This document shows, in pieces, positions 35,517 through 48,113 of a DNA stretch of 64,000 nucleotides. The DNA is from Tetranychus cinnabarinus. Taxonomy: Eukaryota > Arthropoda > Arachnida > Trombidiformes > Tetranychidae. Under the pieces are notes generated by a model, which searched no databases, was not told where the DNA came from, and saw only the letters and a program-made list of their open reading frames with translations. The stretch spans positions 11,470,001 through 11,534,000 of the forward strand of contig WHVY01000003.1 in the NCBI GenBank assembly GCA_022266195.1, read 5' to 3'. Made by a program: the position numbers and the translations under genes. Positions within the stretch are counted from its first letter, which is position 1. Each line of letters starts with the position of its first letter.

Positions 35517-37395
35517 TCAATAATCAATAGGAATCAAGAAATAGGGAAGGGCATCGAAATATTTAAGAAAACAATGTTTCATGAAATCAAAGCCTAGACT
35601 AAACTCTTCATCTTCAGTGGACAACTGAGGCCATTCTGATGCGACTTGATTGTAGTCATCGTCATCATTGAAGTAAAACTTGATTGATCTTCCATGCCGT
35701 TTACAATAATTTTCAACATAATCAGCAGCCCTTTGAGTGACTCTAGGAGAATCATGAATATGCAAAAGTACTAATTCGGGTAAAATGTGAACCAATTGCT
35801 CGATATGTTCATCGTACATCCACAGTCCGTCCAACCTAAGATGTTTAAGATTCGGATACTTCATAAACAATCTTTTTAAATCATTCCAGTCGATTCGAGA
35901 AGGGCCAATCTGTAAATATGAAATAAACAGTTTATATTGACAAATTTTGAACAGACAACCTTTCCATATTGTAGATTAACCTTGTTGATTATAATCATAA
36001 ATTGATCGAATAAATTATGATATTCGGAAAATATTTTTTCAAAAAAGACATTGTATTTCAAATGAAATTAATACTTACATAAGATAAAACTAAATCTTGC
36101 AAGCACTCGAGTTTCGAGTTTCCATCAACAAAAAAGTGATGACCTTTTGTATAAATATGTGCACTTTGCAAATTTGGACATGAATCCATGAACTGGAAAG
36201 CATAACAAATCTCATCAGGAGATGACAAGTCAAGTTCAGCTATTTTGAGCTTTTCAAAAACTGGCCCTTTGTTGAGATGATGAACACCTGTGGATGAACG
36301 ATTTATTTTCATCAGCAAACATTACTCAAAATATTTATATAATCAACTTCATCTCTAATATGTAGTTTTTCCAGATTCGGGAAATAATGAGCAACTCTTT
36401 TGAAATCATCTAGAGTAACATTCCCAATGTACAATTGTCTCATATTGGAACCATTTTGTAGGATATCTGGCTCAATATGATGGGTGCTTAGCATTTCGAG
36501 TTTATCACAATATTTTTCTATTGGAACATCAAGGAAATTGATTATTCCCTTCAACGATTCATGATTTCTGACAAATGAACCAACTTTTTCAGCATCTTTT
36601 GCTTTCATGCATTTAGAAAAAAATGTTTTATCATCTCCATTCGAATTCTCAAAAACCTAAGAGAAAAAAATTAACATTCAATGAAATATCCAGAAAGATA
36701 TTTAATTAATAATATAAACTTACTATTATGTTTGGAAATAATGTGCTCAGAGTGGTCTCATCAATCAAATCTAGTCCTTCATAAAAAACATAATCAGATG
36801 CGTAGATAGGACATTCTGCAAATAGGAATTTTTGCAATTAATAAATAAATTGATCGAAACGAGAATAAGAATTGGTGAAACTTTGAATCTTACCCATCAA
36901 GTATTTAACTTTTTTCGTTCGCTTAGCAATTAAATAGCTCCATTTGATACACACTGAAATGAAAAAGCTAATTTATTATTGATTTAGTGTTTTTGCTCAA
37001 TCATTATTCAATTGCCACAGAACCAACAAAACTTAATCTGTAAAAATATTCAAATACTGCGCTTCAACAGTGGAATGATTGAGTGTTGTTATGATCGCAG
37101 GATAACAAAAAATGTTTCATTCAGATAAAACTTTCATTATAATACTCGAAGTCATAATCTTATTGAATCATTAGATTTCACCCGGCCACTTCAGCTAGCA
37201 CAGCAAATAGTTGACTAGATCGACTTAAAATTGAAATTATCAATGAAGTTATGGAAAATTTCAATGGATAGATGATTTTTAGAATAAAGAAAATTTGATT
37301 GGTAATTACCTTTATAGCAGTTCACTAAATCATCTAAGTAACTCAAATAATCAAAAATGGTGAGTAAACTCATCTGGAAGTTCATTAATCAACAT
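35517..37395 (-). pseudogene. F-box/LRR copy I, frameshifted in the F-box
   Basis: Exons 37310-37395, 36894-36953, 36724-36815, about 36326-36656, 36079-36287 and 35517-35909. Exon 1 is 86 nt, not 88: two bases are lost after LPDE, and the frame stops soon after. At the end of exon 4 the usual donor (G|GTGATT) reads GTTGATT; a cryptic GTAATG 21 nt on would keep phase but leave an intron of only 38 nt. The exon 4, 5 and last-exon frames are otherwise open, so the lesions look recent. Confidence 0.78.
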
Positions 37396-37914
37396 TGTAA
37401 GATCTAATTATAGCGAAAACTAGTTCTGTCTTGAATCTTGTGCTTGTAGATTCTGTATTGTTATAAAACGGAAAAAGATTTAAATTTGAATCACTAATTT
37501 GATTGATCATTATAATGCATAATTTAATTTTAATTCACATAGATGTCAGCAGTATATTGAGATAATTTGTAGGATTCATTTCATCACCACTTCATCTGAT
37601 GTTCATTCTTTCGCCTCAACGACAATTCTTTAGATTAGACGCTGCATTTTATTCACTAAAAACAAATAATGGCATAAAGTGTTACGAAAATAGAGATTGA
37701 ATACAAACTCTTCGAATGGGCTCAGAGATAAAGAGTAACAAATATACTTTGTATTCATTTACAAAGACATCTCTTAAAATAGATTTAATTCACTGAAAAA
37801 CTGGATATAAGAGATCGCGAAATAAAGTCATGGAAGTTTAAAGACTAATTTCAAGCTCTTGGATTGGGCTTCGAGTTAAAATGACAAATATTTATATTAT
37901 TGAGTATGTGGCTT
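37396..37914. other. Spacer between copies I and J
   Basis: Upstream region of I, with the family upstream block at about 37538-37569, and 3' flank of J. No gene. Confidence 0.5.
37538..37569 (-). promoter_or_regulatory. Conserved upstream block, copy I
   Basis: CACATAGATGTCAGCAG followed by TATATTGAGATAATTTG on the + strand. The same block stands 90-150 nt upstream of most copies. Confidence 0.5.
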
Positions 37915-39591
37915 TCAATAATCAACAGGAATCAAGAAATGTGGAAGGTCATCAAAATCTTTAAGAAAGCAATGTTTCATGAAATCAAAGCCTCGACTGA
38001 TTTTTTCTTTTTTAGTGGATAAATGAGGCCAATCTGTTGCAATTTCATGCGAATTCCCATTGAAGTAAAACTTGATTGATCGTCCATATCGTTTACAATA
38101 GTCTTTAACATAATCAGCAGCCCTTTGCGTCACTTCAGTACATCCACGAACATCAAATAGAACCAAATTGGGTAAAATGTAAACCAATTGCTCGATATGT
38201 TCATCTTTCAAGTACCATATTTTATTGAATCTAAGATGTTTGAGATTCGGATATTTCGTTAGGAATTTTTTTAAATTATCCCAGTCGGTTTTTTTAAATA
38301 AATCCTGTAAATATAATATTCAATTAGTTTATGTTGACAAATTTTGAACAGATGACCCTTTCATGTAGTAACATAACCTTGATGCTTTCAATCATAAAAA
38401 GGTCGAATGAATTTGGATATTCCGAATTTATTTCCAAAAAGCAATGTAATTCAAAATCGAATTGATACTTACAAACTCTATAGCTAGATCTTGCAAACAT
38501 TCGTGTTTTATTGTTTCATCAACAAACAAGTGATCAGGATCAGTGACAAGATATGCACTTTGTAAATTTGGACATGAATCCATGAACTTGGAGCAATAAT
38601 CTAGGTCTGCGCCATCCCAAGGAGCTAAGCACAATTCAACTATTTTAACCTTTTCCAATACAGGGCGCCCGTAGTGGTGAGATTCAGCATTTTGCATGTT
38701 AATTCTTTCAAGATTTGGGAAACAATGTGCGTATCTGTGGAATCTAGCGAAATGATAAACTTGGCACAATTGTTTTATACTGGAACCATTATGTTGCATG
38801 CTTGACTTAAATAAATCGAATGATAACATTTCTAGGTTATTGCAATATTCGGATGGTGTCTTATGATATCCACCAGTTAATCCTTTCAGAGATTTTTGAT
38901 TTTTGAGCAATGCAACAATATCTTCGCGGTTTACTTTTCTAGCAAATTTATCGGAAATTTCAGCAATCTAAGTTGATAAGATGGATAAAAAGAATAACAA
39001 AAAGATACAAAATGAGCAATCAAAATGAAATTGAATTAATCATATCAACTCACTTTTAAATTCGGAAATAATGTGCTTAGACAAGTTCCATCGATCGGTT
39101 CGGTTCCTCGATAAGAAACACAATCACCATTCTCCGGATAACCTTCTGAAAATATATATTGATTCAATCAGAAATTGATCACAATTAGAATAAGCACTAA
39201 GAATGTATTGAAACAAAATTGAATCTTACCCAACAAATATTTAACTTTTTTGGTTCGCTTAGAAATGAAATAGCTCCATTTGATAGACACTGCAATAAAA
39301 ATGTTATTAGATTAGTAAATTTTCAGTCGAGTAATACTTGTCAGAGTCAGAAGCTAGTTGACTCATATAAGAGTTCATTTGGTCAATAAAGCTAAAATAT
39401 CAAATATTTGACTAGATGCAAATAGTGATTATCGCTGAAGGTAAGGAAAATTTCAATGGATTATGATTTTTATGTTAAAGTATGAAACATGATTGGTGCT
39501 TACCTTTATAGCAGTTTATTAAATCATCCAAATTATTCAAATAATCAAAAATGGTGAGTAAACAATCATCTGGAAGTTCATTAATCAACAT
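37915..39591 (-). CDS. F-box/LRR-like protein, copy J
   Basis: Exons 39504-39591, 39230-39289, 39054-39145, 38473-38967 and 37915-38304 give 374 residues, in the five-exon form and closest in style to F (EISDKFARKVNREDIVALLKNQKSLKGLTGG). The last exon starts DLFKKTDWDNLKKFLTKYPNLKHLRF and ends FDDLPHFLIPVDY. Exon 2 has VSIKW where most copies have VCIKW. All splice ends are GT..AG and all frames agree. Confidence 0.88.
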
Positions 39592-39960
39592 TGTAAAATA
39601 AACTTATGACGAAACTAGTTTTGTTTTGAATCTTGTTCTTATAGAGTAAAGGTTAATTTAATTTTAGTTAACATAGATGTCAGCAGTAGATTGAGATGAT
39701 TTATATTCTTAGGTAAGGTCCTAGTTATTATTAAATTAAAAACATCATCAACTTACCAGAAAACTAAGATTCAATCAGATTGGAGGAAAATTTAAATGCC
39801 TATTGAAGCCTGTTTCTAAAATGGATTCTAAATTTTAATGGATCTTCTGAGTTCATGTAGGGATAGTTGATATCATGTACTGATTAAAGCTCAGATCTAA
39901 AAAAATTTTCTTGCATCTCAAATGCTTCATTAACCAATAGTATATTGTAATGTATTATTT
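39592..39960. other. Upstream region of copy J
   Basis: Holds the family upstream block at about 39672-39703 and unassigned AT-rich DNA up to FMO fragment 3. Confidence 0.5.
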
Positions 39961-39972
39961 TTTATTTCTGTC

Positions 39973-40085
39973 AGGTTTATTTGGCCATACGAAGTTGATC
40001 ATTGATAATTTGTTTTGCTTAAAAATAATATAAAAGAGTTTACAGAAATTGAAGCTACATTCGAAGAGACTGACAAATTGAAAGT
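39973..40085 (+). pseudogene. FMO fragment 3
   Basis: Starts with the FMO intron 3 acceptor and first codons of exon 4 (VYLAIR), then jumps to the VLKNNIKEFTE segment. About 245 nt are deleted between the two. Confidence 0.82.
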
Positions 40086-40221
40086 TATCCATCGCTTCTT
40101 TATTTTCCTCTGAAATCGATTCTTTGTCCACAACGGCATCTCTTTAGATAAGACAGTAAATGCTATTCACTGAAAAAACATCGAATAAAGTGATTAAAGT
40201 TCAGAGACTAATATCAAGCTC

Positions 40222-41582
40222 TTTGAGAAAACAATTTTTCATGAAATCAAAACCTCGACTAATTTTTTGTTGTTTGGTGGACAACTGAGGTCAATCAGTT
40301 CCTATTTCATGGTAATTTCCTTCGAAGTAAAATTTGATTGATCTTCCATATCGTTTGCAATGATTTTCAAAATAATTAGCAGTCCTTCGAGTGACTTCAG
40401 GACATTCACGAACATCAAGTAGAGCCACGAGTACACTCTAAGAATAGTTCAAGTATTTTAAGCTTTTCAAGTACTGGACCTTTGTATTGACTATCTGGAG
40501 ATGAAAGATTGATTTTCATAGGCAAATGTTTCAGACGAAATATTTATGCAATGAATACCAATAATAGAAATATGTAGTCTTTCAAGATTCGGGAAATGAT
40601 GTGCGACTCTTTTGAGATCCTCATAATCATTCCAAGTGTGCAATTGCTTTATACACGAACCATTTTGTAGGATATCTGGTTCAATACGATCGGATGATAG
40701 CATTTCGAGTTTATAACAATATTTTTCTATTGAAACATCAAGGAAATTGATTATTCCTTTCAAAGATTCATGATTTCTGACAAATGAAACCATATTTTTT
40801 GAATCTTTTACTTTCCTATAGAATTTGCATAAATACTGTCTAGAATCTGAAAAGAATTCCTCAGCCGAATTTTGAAAAATCTGAGTAGATGAGATAAATA
40901 AGAAAATTAATATTCAATGAAATATCTAAAAAGAAGTTTGATCAATAATATTAACCTACTATTAAATTGGGAAATAACGTCAGACAGGTGCCGTTAATTG
41001 AACCTAGTACTTGATAATAAACATAGTCAGATGAATACTCAGGATAATCTGAAAATAGAAATTTTTGCAATTAAGAAATTGATCGAAATGAGAATGAGCA
41101 ACAAGAATCTGAATCTTACCGACCAAACTTATAACCTTTTTGGTTCGCTCAGCAATTAAATGGCTCCATTTGATACACACTGCAATTAAATTTTAAATTA
41201 ATAACTGAATTTAGTGTCTTTGCTCAATCATTATTCAATTTCCATAAAGCAACATAATTTAATCTGTAAAAATATTTAAATATTGCGCCACAACAGTCAA
41301 ACGATTGAGTGTTGTTATGATCACAGGATAACAACTTATTCAGCTGAAACTTTTATAATGAATTATTATGATTAACACTCAGAAGTTAGGTTAGTTGACT
41401 CATAAAAGATGTTCCCTGGTCACTTCACATGAAGATTGTAATCACGACTGAAGGCAAGAAAAATTTCATGAATTAGATGATTTTATGAAAACATGATTGG
41501 TACTTACCTTTATAGCAGTTTATTAAATCATATAAGCAAAAATGGTGAGCAAACAATCATCTGGAAGTTCATTAATCAACAT
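40222..41582 (-). pseudogene. F-box/LRR copy K, multiply deleted
   Basis: Exon 1 (ending at 41582) has lost about 13 nt within the F-box. Exon 2 (41120-41179), exon 3 (40960-41048) and exon 4 (40559-40880, FVRNHESLKGIINFLDVSIEKYC) are open. Exon 5 (from 40494) breaks off after LEKLKILEL and runs directly into the second half of the last exon out of frame. The final codons are also deleted. Confidence 0.83.
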
Positions 41583-41990
41583 TGTAAATGAAATTATGGT
41601 AAACCTACGGTTTTCCTTCAATCTTTTGATTTTAAACTCTACTATGAAAAACAAACGGAAAATATTTAACTGTGATATACAGTGAATAATGATAGTACCA
41701 AATTTGATTAGTTGTTATAATGTTTAATATAGTTTTTAATTCTAGTAGATGCCAGCAGTATATTGCGATAATTTGTATGATTCATCTCATCACTTAATTT
41801 CACCTGAAGTTGAGATTCTTTGGCCTCAACGGCATCTCTTTAGATTGCACAAAAAAATTTATTAATAGAAAAAAATAAAGAAATAAAGTGATACAAATAA
41901 GATCAAAGAGTAAAGAAGTATTGAATAAGATATTGAATACAAAATCCCTAAATAGGCTTCCTGAGAATCATATAGCATATCAAAAATAAA
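41583..41990. other. Upstream region of copy K
   Basis: Carries a diverged family upstream block near 41745-41776. No gene. Confidence 0.5.
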
Positions 41991-41995
41991 AAATA

Positions 41996-42165
41996 AAGTA
42001 AAACCGATCAAAATTTGTACTCCCAAAGGTTGTGAGCGGTCCAGCCATCTAGATAGATCACTATTGCACAAGGATTAATTTGTAAGAAACTTACTCATAA
42101 GCCAGGTTAAACGTCAAATCCTCTAGATGTTGACTTTCTCACAACCTATGAAAGTTCTTGTACTG
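41996..42165. mobile_element. MITE-like element with pogo/Tc1-mariner-type ends, at the 3' end of copy L
   Basis: Flanked by TA on both sides. The left end reads AAGTAAAACC...GGTTGTGAG and the right end, reversed, CAGTACAAGAACTTTC...GGTTGTGAG. About 170 bp, non-coding. The left end is shared with the element at 52886. CAGT-type ends and a TA target are typical of Tc1/mariner/pogo transposons. Confidence 0.6.
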
Positions 42166-45146
42166 TATGTGGTTTACAATAATCAATAGGAACCAAGAAA
42201 TGGGGAAGGTCATTAAAATCTTTGAGAAAGCAATGTTTCATGAATTCGAAACATCGACTGATTTTTTCTTTTTTAGTAGATAAATTAGGCCAATCTGTTG
42301 CAATTTCATGTGAATTCTCATTGAAGTAAAACTTAATTGATCTTCCCTCTTGTTCATTAAGATCTTTAACACGATCAGCAGCTCCCTGAGTAACTTTAAG
42401 GCATCCACGAACATCAAGTAGCACTAAATTTGGTAAATTAGTCGCCAATTCCAGGATATGATCATCTAATAAGTTTTCACGTGCCCTCAATGCAAGGTGT
42501 TTGAGGTTTTTGAATTTAAATAACAGTTGTTTAATATCATCCCACTTGATTCGACTTTTATGACACTGTATATGTAGAGCAGATTTAAATCAATTAATTC
42601 TTTTTCACAAGGAAATACATTTACAGCGAATTAATACTTACGAAATTTATTACTAAATCTTGCAAACAATAATGATTAGGTGTGTCCGATGAACAAGTTT
42701 CCAAATTATCAGCTTCTACTTCAATATGTGCACTTTGTAAATTTGGACAAAAATTTATAATAAGATGGAAACCGTAATAAATGTTTGTGGTGCATTTACG
42801 AACATAAAATTTCGATTCAAATATTTTGAGATTTGTAAATTCTGGTCCATATTTTAGTCCATATTCTATATAGTGATGATCTGAAAAAGAGCAATAAATT
42901 TTCATTATCAAATATTTTAATAAAAATGTATTCGTAATAACCTTTTCTATTATAAATATTTAGTCTTTCAAGATTCGGAAAATAATGTTTGTCTTGCACT
43001 CTTTTCTTTTTTCCATTAACGGGTTCCTTACTTATAAATTTTTTTGTTAAGGCACCTAAAGTATAATAGCGAAGGCGCAATTGTTTCACCTTTTCACCAT
43101 TCTGTTTTACGTGGTGTTCAACACCATTGGATGATATCATTTCGAGTTGATGACAATTCCGTGTTATTCCTTTATAGTCTCGATAATTATAAATTAATCC
43201 TTTTAAAGTTTGTTGATTCGCGTTGATCAATTCAAAAATATGTTCACGTTTTACTCTTGCATTCAATTTAGGAGTAATATCAGCAATCTGCGTTGACGAA
43301 ATAAAGGTGAATGAATGATTCAATAATTCGATAAAATCAACCTACCAGTAATTTTGTAAATGTAAGCAAATAGACTCCATTGTTCAGTTTCTCTATTTGG
43401 TAATGAAAATAATCCGCTGCATCATCCGGATAAGCTGCAAGTAGAAAGCATTTAATTTAAGGAATTTAGCATAATGAGAACAAGTATTGATGAAAAATTG
43501 CAATCTTACCAATCAAAAATCTAACTTGTTCAGCTCGACAATCGATTAAATCACTCCGATGGGGACACACTAGAATAACAAATATCATTAAGTTAGTATT
43601 TCATACGATTAAGGGAGCAATCAGATGAAGATGTTTAGCAATCAGGCTTTCTAGAAAAACTTTTTTGCCAAAAAACAAAACTTTATTGAAATTTATTAGA
43701 TTGTTTCAATTACTTTCACAAGTTAGAAACACTTTTTGCTCTGCTTTTTCAAGTTTTCATCTAGTGACTACACATAAGTAACGAAGAATTATATTAATCC
43801 TGTTTAAGATCAATAGTAAGATGAATCATAGCTTGGTTGAGGAAAAGCAATGATGCGAACCGTAAAATTTCGTTGATCGAAATACAGTAAGTTACCATTA
43901 ATTGTTAGTAAATAGCTTATCTACACAGCAATAGCTATTCATCGAGCATAATATAAAATTCAATCAGATAATTTATGTAAAGAAAGAGGTTGAGGGACTG
44001 TTGAATAATCTGCAGTAGTATGGAAACATTCTGTTACAATTGCTTATACTGACAATTAATGGTTACTTACTGAAACTAAATGAACACATTACTTTGGATA
44101 TATTAAATGTGACTTTTGATGGAGATAATCGCAGAAAGAGGACAGTGAAATGAATACAGTCACCTACCAAAAAATGCACCTACCAGAAACTGCACATAAT
44201 TTTTTCAATGGTCCCTAACAAGACGGAGTTTCATCTACTGTTTTATCTAATTTCGTCGAATTTTGATTCGATTTCTTTAATTATCAATAGGCTTAATTAA
44301 ATTTTCTTTCGTGAAATATCAATCCAAAAACTCTCAAAATCAGTTGAAAGCAACATTTTTGCGTAAATTTGTTCTATTAAGGAAGATTGAAAATTATGAA
44401 TTATGCTGCTCGACGAATTGTGTAAATAAGCTATTTCCAGGTTGATGCAGTTTCTGGTAGGTGACTGTATACCAGACACTGGTTGTAACAATAGGAGGGA
44501 AATAACGAAACTGTTAAATCGTTAAGAATATGGGGAAAATAATTTCAAAAGGACACATTTCGAAAAGGGATTCCAAAAACTTAACAGTTATGAACTACGA
44601 TGTATTGATTAATAAAAATCTGCAATGCAATGTAATGCAAAATCTATCAATTAAACTAACTAAGTTCATGGAATGCAAGAGATAAAAACCATAACCATAT
44701 AAGTTATCATATTGGATGACGGCAAGGAAAACTAAGAATGAAAAGTGTCCACAAAGTAATTCTTAGTAAAGTAAAGTAAAGTAGTTCGGAGTAAAGCTTT
44801 CAAAAGTAGCACCAGATAATCAAAAGAGCATGTTAAACCACAGCATCACAATTAGTAGCCAAGTCTATTTAAAACAAGTCGACAAGAGCAAGTCAAGTCG
44901 ACAAGAACTTTTAATGAACCGGCGACACCTAATCATCAAATAACTGGTTTAAAAATTGAGATTATTGCGGAAGCTTTGTAATACAATTTCAGTTTTACAT
45001 GCGTTACAGTTGAAATTAAATTAATTATCATAATTACCTTCAGAGAAGTGGGGCAAATCATGGTTATCCAAAAACTTCAAAATGTTACAGAAAATGGGAT
45101 CATAAAGATCAGGAAGTTCAGGTATTTGGTCTTGGCTGTTACTCAT
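42146..45146 (-). CDS. Divergent F-box/LRR-like gene, copy L, with one frameshift
   Basis: Exons 45038-45146, 43510-43569, 43346-43435, 42942-43287, 42642-42880 and 42146-42565. The N-terminus differs from all others (MSNSQDQIPELPDLYDPIFC), and exon 2 reads VCPHRSDLIDCRAEQVRFL. Exon 3 has 90 nt where 89 would keep frame: one extra base in a short T run (+ strand, near 43380) shifts the reading. All other splice sites and frames are intact, so this may be a sequencing error or a very young pseudogene. The usual stop has become TGT, so the protein runs 11 residues further and ends inside the adjacent mobile element. Intron 1 is 1.47 kb and holds another element. Confidence 0.65.
43570..45037. 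other. Intron 1 of copy L
   Basis: A 1,468-nt intron, by far the longest in the family here. It contains the TA-flanked element at 44157-44467 and otherwise AT-rich sequence. Confidence 0.65.
44157..44467. mobile_element. TA-flanked MITE in intron 1 of copy L
   Basis: Terminal inverted repeats start CAGTCACCTACCA at both ends and are bordered by TA at 44155-44156 and 44468-44469. The left end repeats a second ACCTACCAGAAACTGCA motif that also appears in the right arm. About 311 bp, no transposase. Typical of a Tc1/mariner-derived MITE. Confidence 0.75.
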
Positions 45147-45650
45147 GGGAAATTTGTTTTTAACTAATGTTTTTTCTTGAATATTTTGACGGAAAGCTGA
45201 GAGTGAGACAGATACTTAGATACTTACAGATACTTACTCACTAGATTACTCACTTAATTGATGATAAGATTACATGATAACTCAATATATTTCTCATGTG
45301 TAGATGTCAGCAGCATATTAAAATAATATTTAGGCTTCATCTGATCTTCAGGATCTGAAAAAGTTTCATTTGTGACAGTTTTGATTATTTAAAGTTGAAA
45401 GTACATGAATTACTAATTACTAGTCGAGTAGGATTTCACAGTCCTAAAAACGGATAAATATAAATGTAGTTTGATCAAGTCGTGGTGCAAGATCGCTCGA
45501 CATCCTGAGATGGGTCTTTTCAATTTACTCACATTTGAGGAAGATTGTTAGGCACCAGGAAAAGATTTGAAAATGTGGCGATTTCGCTCAAATTTCCCAA
45601 TATTCTGATGATGAGTTTCTCACAACCTTTGAGAGGTTTTACTGTATGTG
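45147..45650. other. Upstream region of copy L
   Basis: Diverged family upstream block near 45301. A MITE right end with CACAACCTTTGAGAGGTTTTACTG at 45619-45642 lies immediately 3' of pseudogene M, at the same TA used at the end of L. Confidence 0.5.
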
Positions 45651-46851
45651 TTTTCAATAATCAATAGGAATCAAGAAGCATGGAAGGTGGTGAAAATCTT
45701 TGCGAGAGCAATTTTACATGAAATCAAAGCCTCGGCTAATTTTTTCTTGTTTAGTGGATAACTGATGCCAATGTGATTGGGTTTTATCGCAATTTCTATT
45801 GAAGTAAACATAACTGATCTTTCATATCGTAGCCCAGTAGTCCTTTGAGTGTCTCCAGGACAGCCATGAATATGCAATAACGTATGTAAAGTAAAAATGG
45901 AAATAATTTTCAATCTTTAATAACTCAGGAAATATTGGTGATGTACATTTGATTTTTGGCAAACTTTGAGAGAGTACTAATAGTTAGCGATTGAAGCATT
46001 AAATTTACATTGACATTTGTATTACTGCATTGGCTAAAATTTGAACCAATTACTCGCTATGTTCATCTTTTATGTAACGTACGTTCCTCAGCGAAAGATG
46101 TTTGATGTTCGGATATTTCATAAAAAATCTTTTTAAATCATTCCAGTCCAGACAGGAAGGACCACCCTGGAAATATAAGATAAATTAGTCAATATTGTTT
46201 TAATAAATTACCCTTCCATGTTGAATCAACATAACCTAATTCATTTTAAGCTGAAATAGACCGTATCATTTGTATTCCGAAAATATGTTCCAACAAAAAG
46301 CATTGACATTTCAGATGATTTGATACTTACAGACTTGAAGACATAGCCAAATCTTGCAGACATTCGTGTTTCAATGTTTCATCAACAGAAAAGCGATTAG
46401 TAGGCGTGAAAATAATGCACTTTGTAAATTTAGACATGAATCCATGAATTGGAAGGCATAACAAACACCGTGAGAATATAATGAGCACAGTTCAACAATT
46501 TTAAGCTTTTCCAATACTGGATCAACGTAGTAACCACCTGGATATGAACGATAGATTTTCATAAGGAAACATTCCTCATGAAAATATTTATACAATCACC
46601 ATTAATATAAATATTAAGTCTTTCAAGATTCAGGAAATAATGAGTATCTCTTTTGAAATGTTGATAATAATTGAAAGTGTGAAATTGTTTTAAGCTGCAA
46701 TGATTTCGTGGAATGCTTGGCTCAATACGACCGGAGGATATCATTTTGAGTTTATCACAATATTTGTCTATTCGTGTGTTAGATGAATTGATTGATCCTT
46801 GCAAAAATCCATGATTTCTGACAAATAAAACGATACCTTCTATCTTCAATA

Positions 46852-47017
46852 TTCCAATTTCGAGTGTAACCAAACCTATTGTAATGAGCTGAAAATGATA
46901 GCAACAAAAACATTGCACAAAGAGGCAAACTAAATGAATGTTAGTCTCAACTTGAGAATGGCAATTTTTCAGATTTTCAGTTCATTACAATAGGTCTGGT
47001 TACACTCGAAATTGGAA
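46852..47017. mobile_element. TA-flanked inverted-repeat element in exon 4 of copy M
   Basis: Two arms of about 45 bp start TTCCAATTTCGAGTGTAACC at each end and differ at two positions. They are bordered by TA at 46850-46851 and 47018-47019. The loop is about 75 bp. Foldback MITE type, non-coding. Confidence 0.78.
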
Positions 47018-47231
47018 TAAAAATTGAAGCAAAAATTTACAGGTCCTAACACTTTACCAAACATCTTTTTTGTCTTATTTCCATCGATTCATCATGAAAT
47101 TTCCCAAATCAAATCGTACCAGGAGGGTCCCTTGCCTAGTAAGTGGAAAGGATAAATAAGAAAATTATTAATAATCAGGAAAAATCCGAAAAGGTATTCG
47201 ATTAATAATATAAATCTTTTAAATTGTTAAA

Positions 47232-47311
47232 ATAATCTAATTGTAAAGGCGGGGAAAATCTTGAATCCCAAAGATGGCATTACTAAATTTGATACAACCT
47301 TTGCGAGGTTT
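47232..47311. repeat. Partial MITE (right end), intron 1 of copy M
   Basis: ATCCCAAAGATGGC...CTTTGCGAGGTTTAACTG followed by TA. Same right end, at the same intron position, as the element at 52886-53091 in copy O, so it predates their split. Confidence 0.6.
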
Positions 47312-47434
47312 AACTGTATATGATTTTTATGATACGAAAAACATGATTGATAATTACCTTCATAGCAGTATTAAATCATCAAATTCATTCAAAATGGCAT
47401 GCAAACCATCATCTGGAAGTCCATTGATCAACAT

Positions 47435-48005
47435 TGTAAATAAACTTATAGCAAAAACTAGTTTTGCATTGATTATTGTGTTTGTAGACTCTACTATGTA
47501 CCTGGTAAAGCCTATTTTTACACAGAAATTATCTCCTTAGATTCAATTCGCTGATAAATGATACTTGATTTGATTGGATGAACAGCTTCGGCGGTAGTTT
47601 TGTTTTTCACTTCGTTGATGCTGATCACAATCACTTCCTCCTGTTCGAGTAAACTTTCATTTTTTCACACAAACACTGAATTTAAAACACATGGGTTAAA
47701 TTAGGTTATTAATTAGATAATCAAGGTTGAATTAACAATTATTGTTATGACCTATGTTAATATTATGTAAAAAGCTTGATCATTCGAATGTATAATTTAA
47801 TTTTTACTCACATGAAAAATTTTCATTTGTTTATTGGTTATTGAAAATTCAAAGTTCATGAACATCGGAGACATCTCTTTAAATTAGACAATAAATATAA
47901 TTTACTGAAAAACAGATCGCGAAATAAAGTGATTAACTATAATACTTTAAAATCTTCGATTGGGCTTCGAGTTAAATAACAAATATATTAATAAGTATGT
48001 GATTT
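47435..48005. other. Spacer 5' of copy M
   Basis: AT-rich. Parts near 47.55-47.75 kb are not found elsewhere in the window. No gene. Confidence 0.45.
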
Positions 48006-48113
48006 TCAATAATCAATAGGAATTAAGAAATATGAAAAGTCATAAAAATCTTTGCGAAAGCAGCGTTTCATGAGCGATCTTTTAAATCGTTCCAGTAGAC
48101 TCCGCCAAAATAC
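48006..48113 (-). pseudogene. Solo last-exon relic
   Basis: The final codons of the family last exon including the stop, then a jump to the very start of that exon; the middle is deleted. Lies about 400 bp downstream of copy N, as the relic at 54370 lies downstream of P. Confidence 0.75.

Larger units (their letters stand above)
45654..47434 (-). pseudogene. F-box/LRR copy M, interrupted by insertions
   Basis: Exon 1 (47358-47434) has lost 11 nt. Exons 2 and 3 are gone. Exon 4 (about 46594-46850) is cut by a 166-bp inverted-repeat element. Exon 5 (about 46335-46540) remains. The last exon is split by about 130-150 bp of unrelated sequence (roughly 45900-46027) and carries frameshifts. Closest relative is copy O (EGIVLFVRNHG, HFKRDTHYF). 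Confidence 0.85.
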
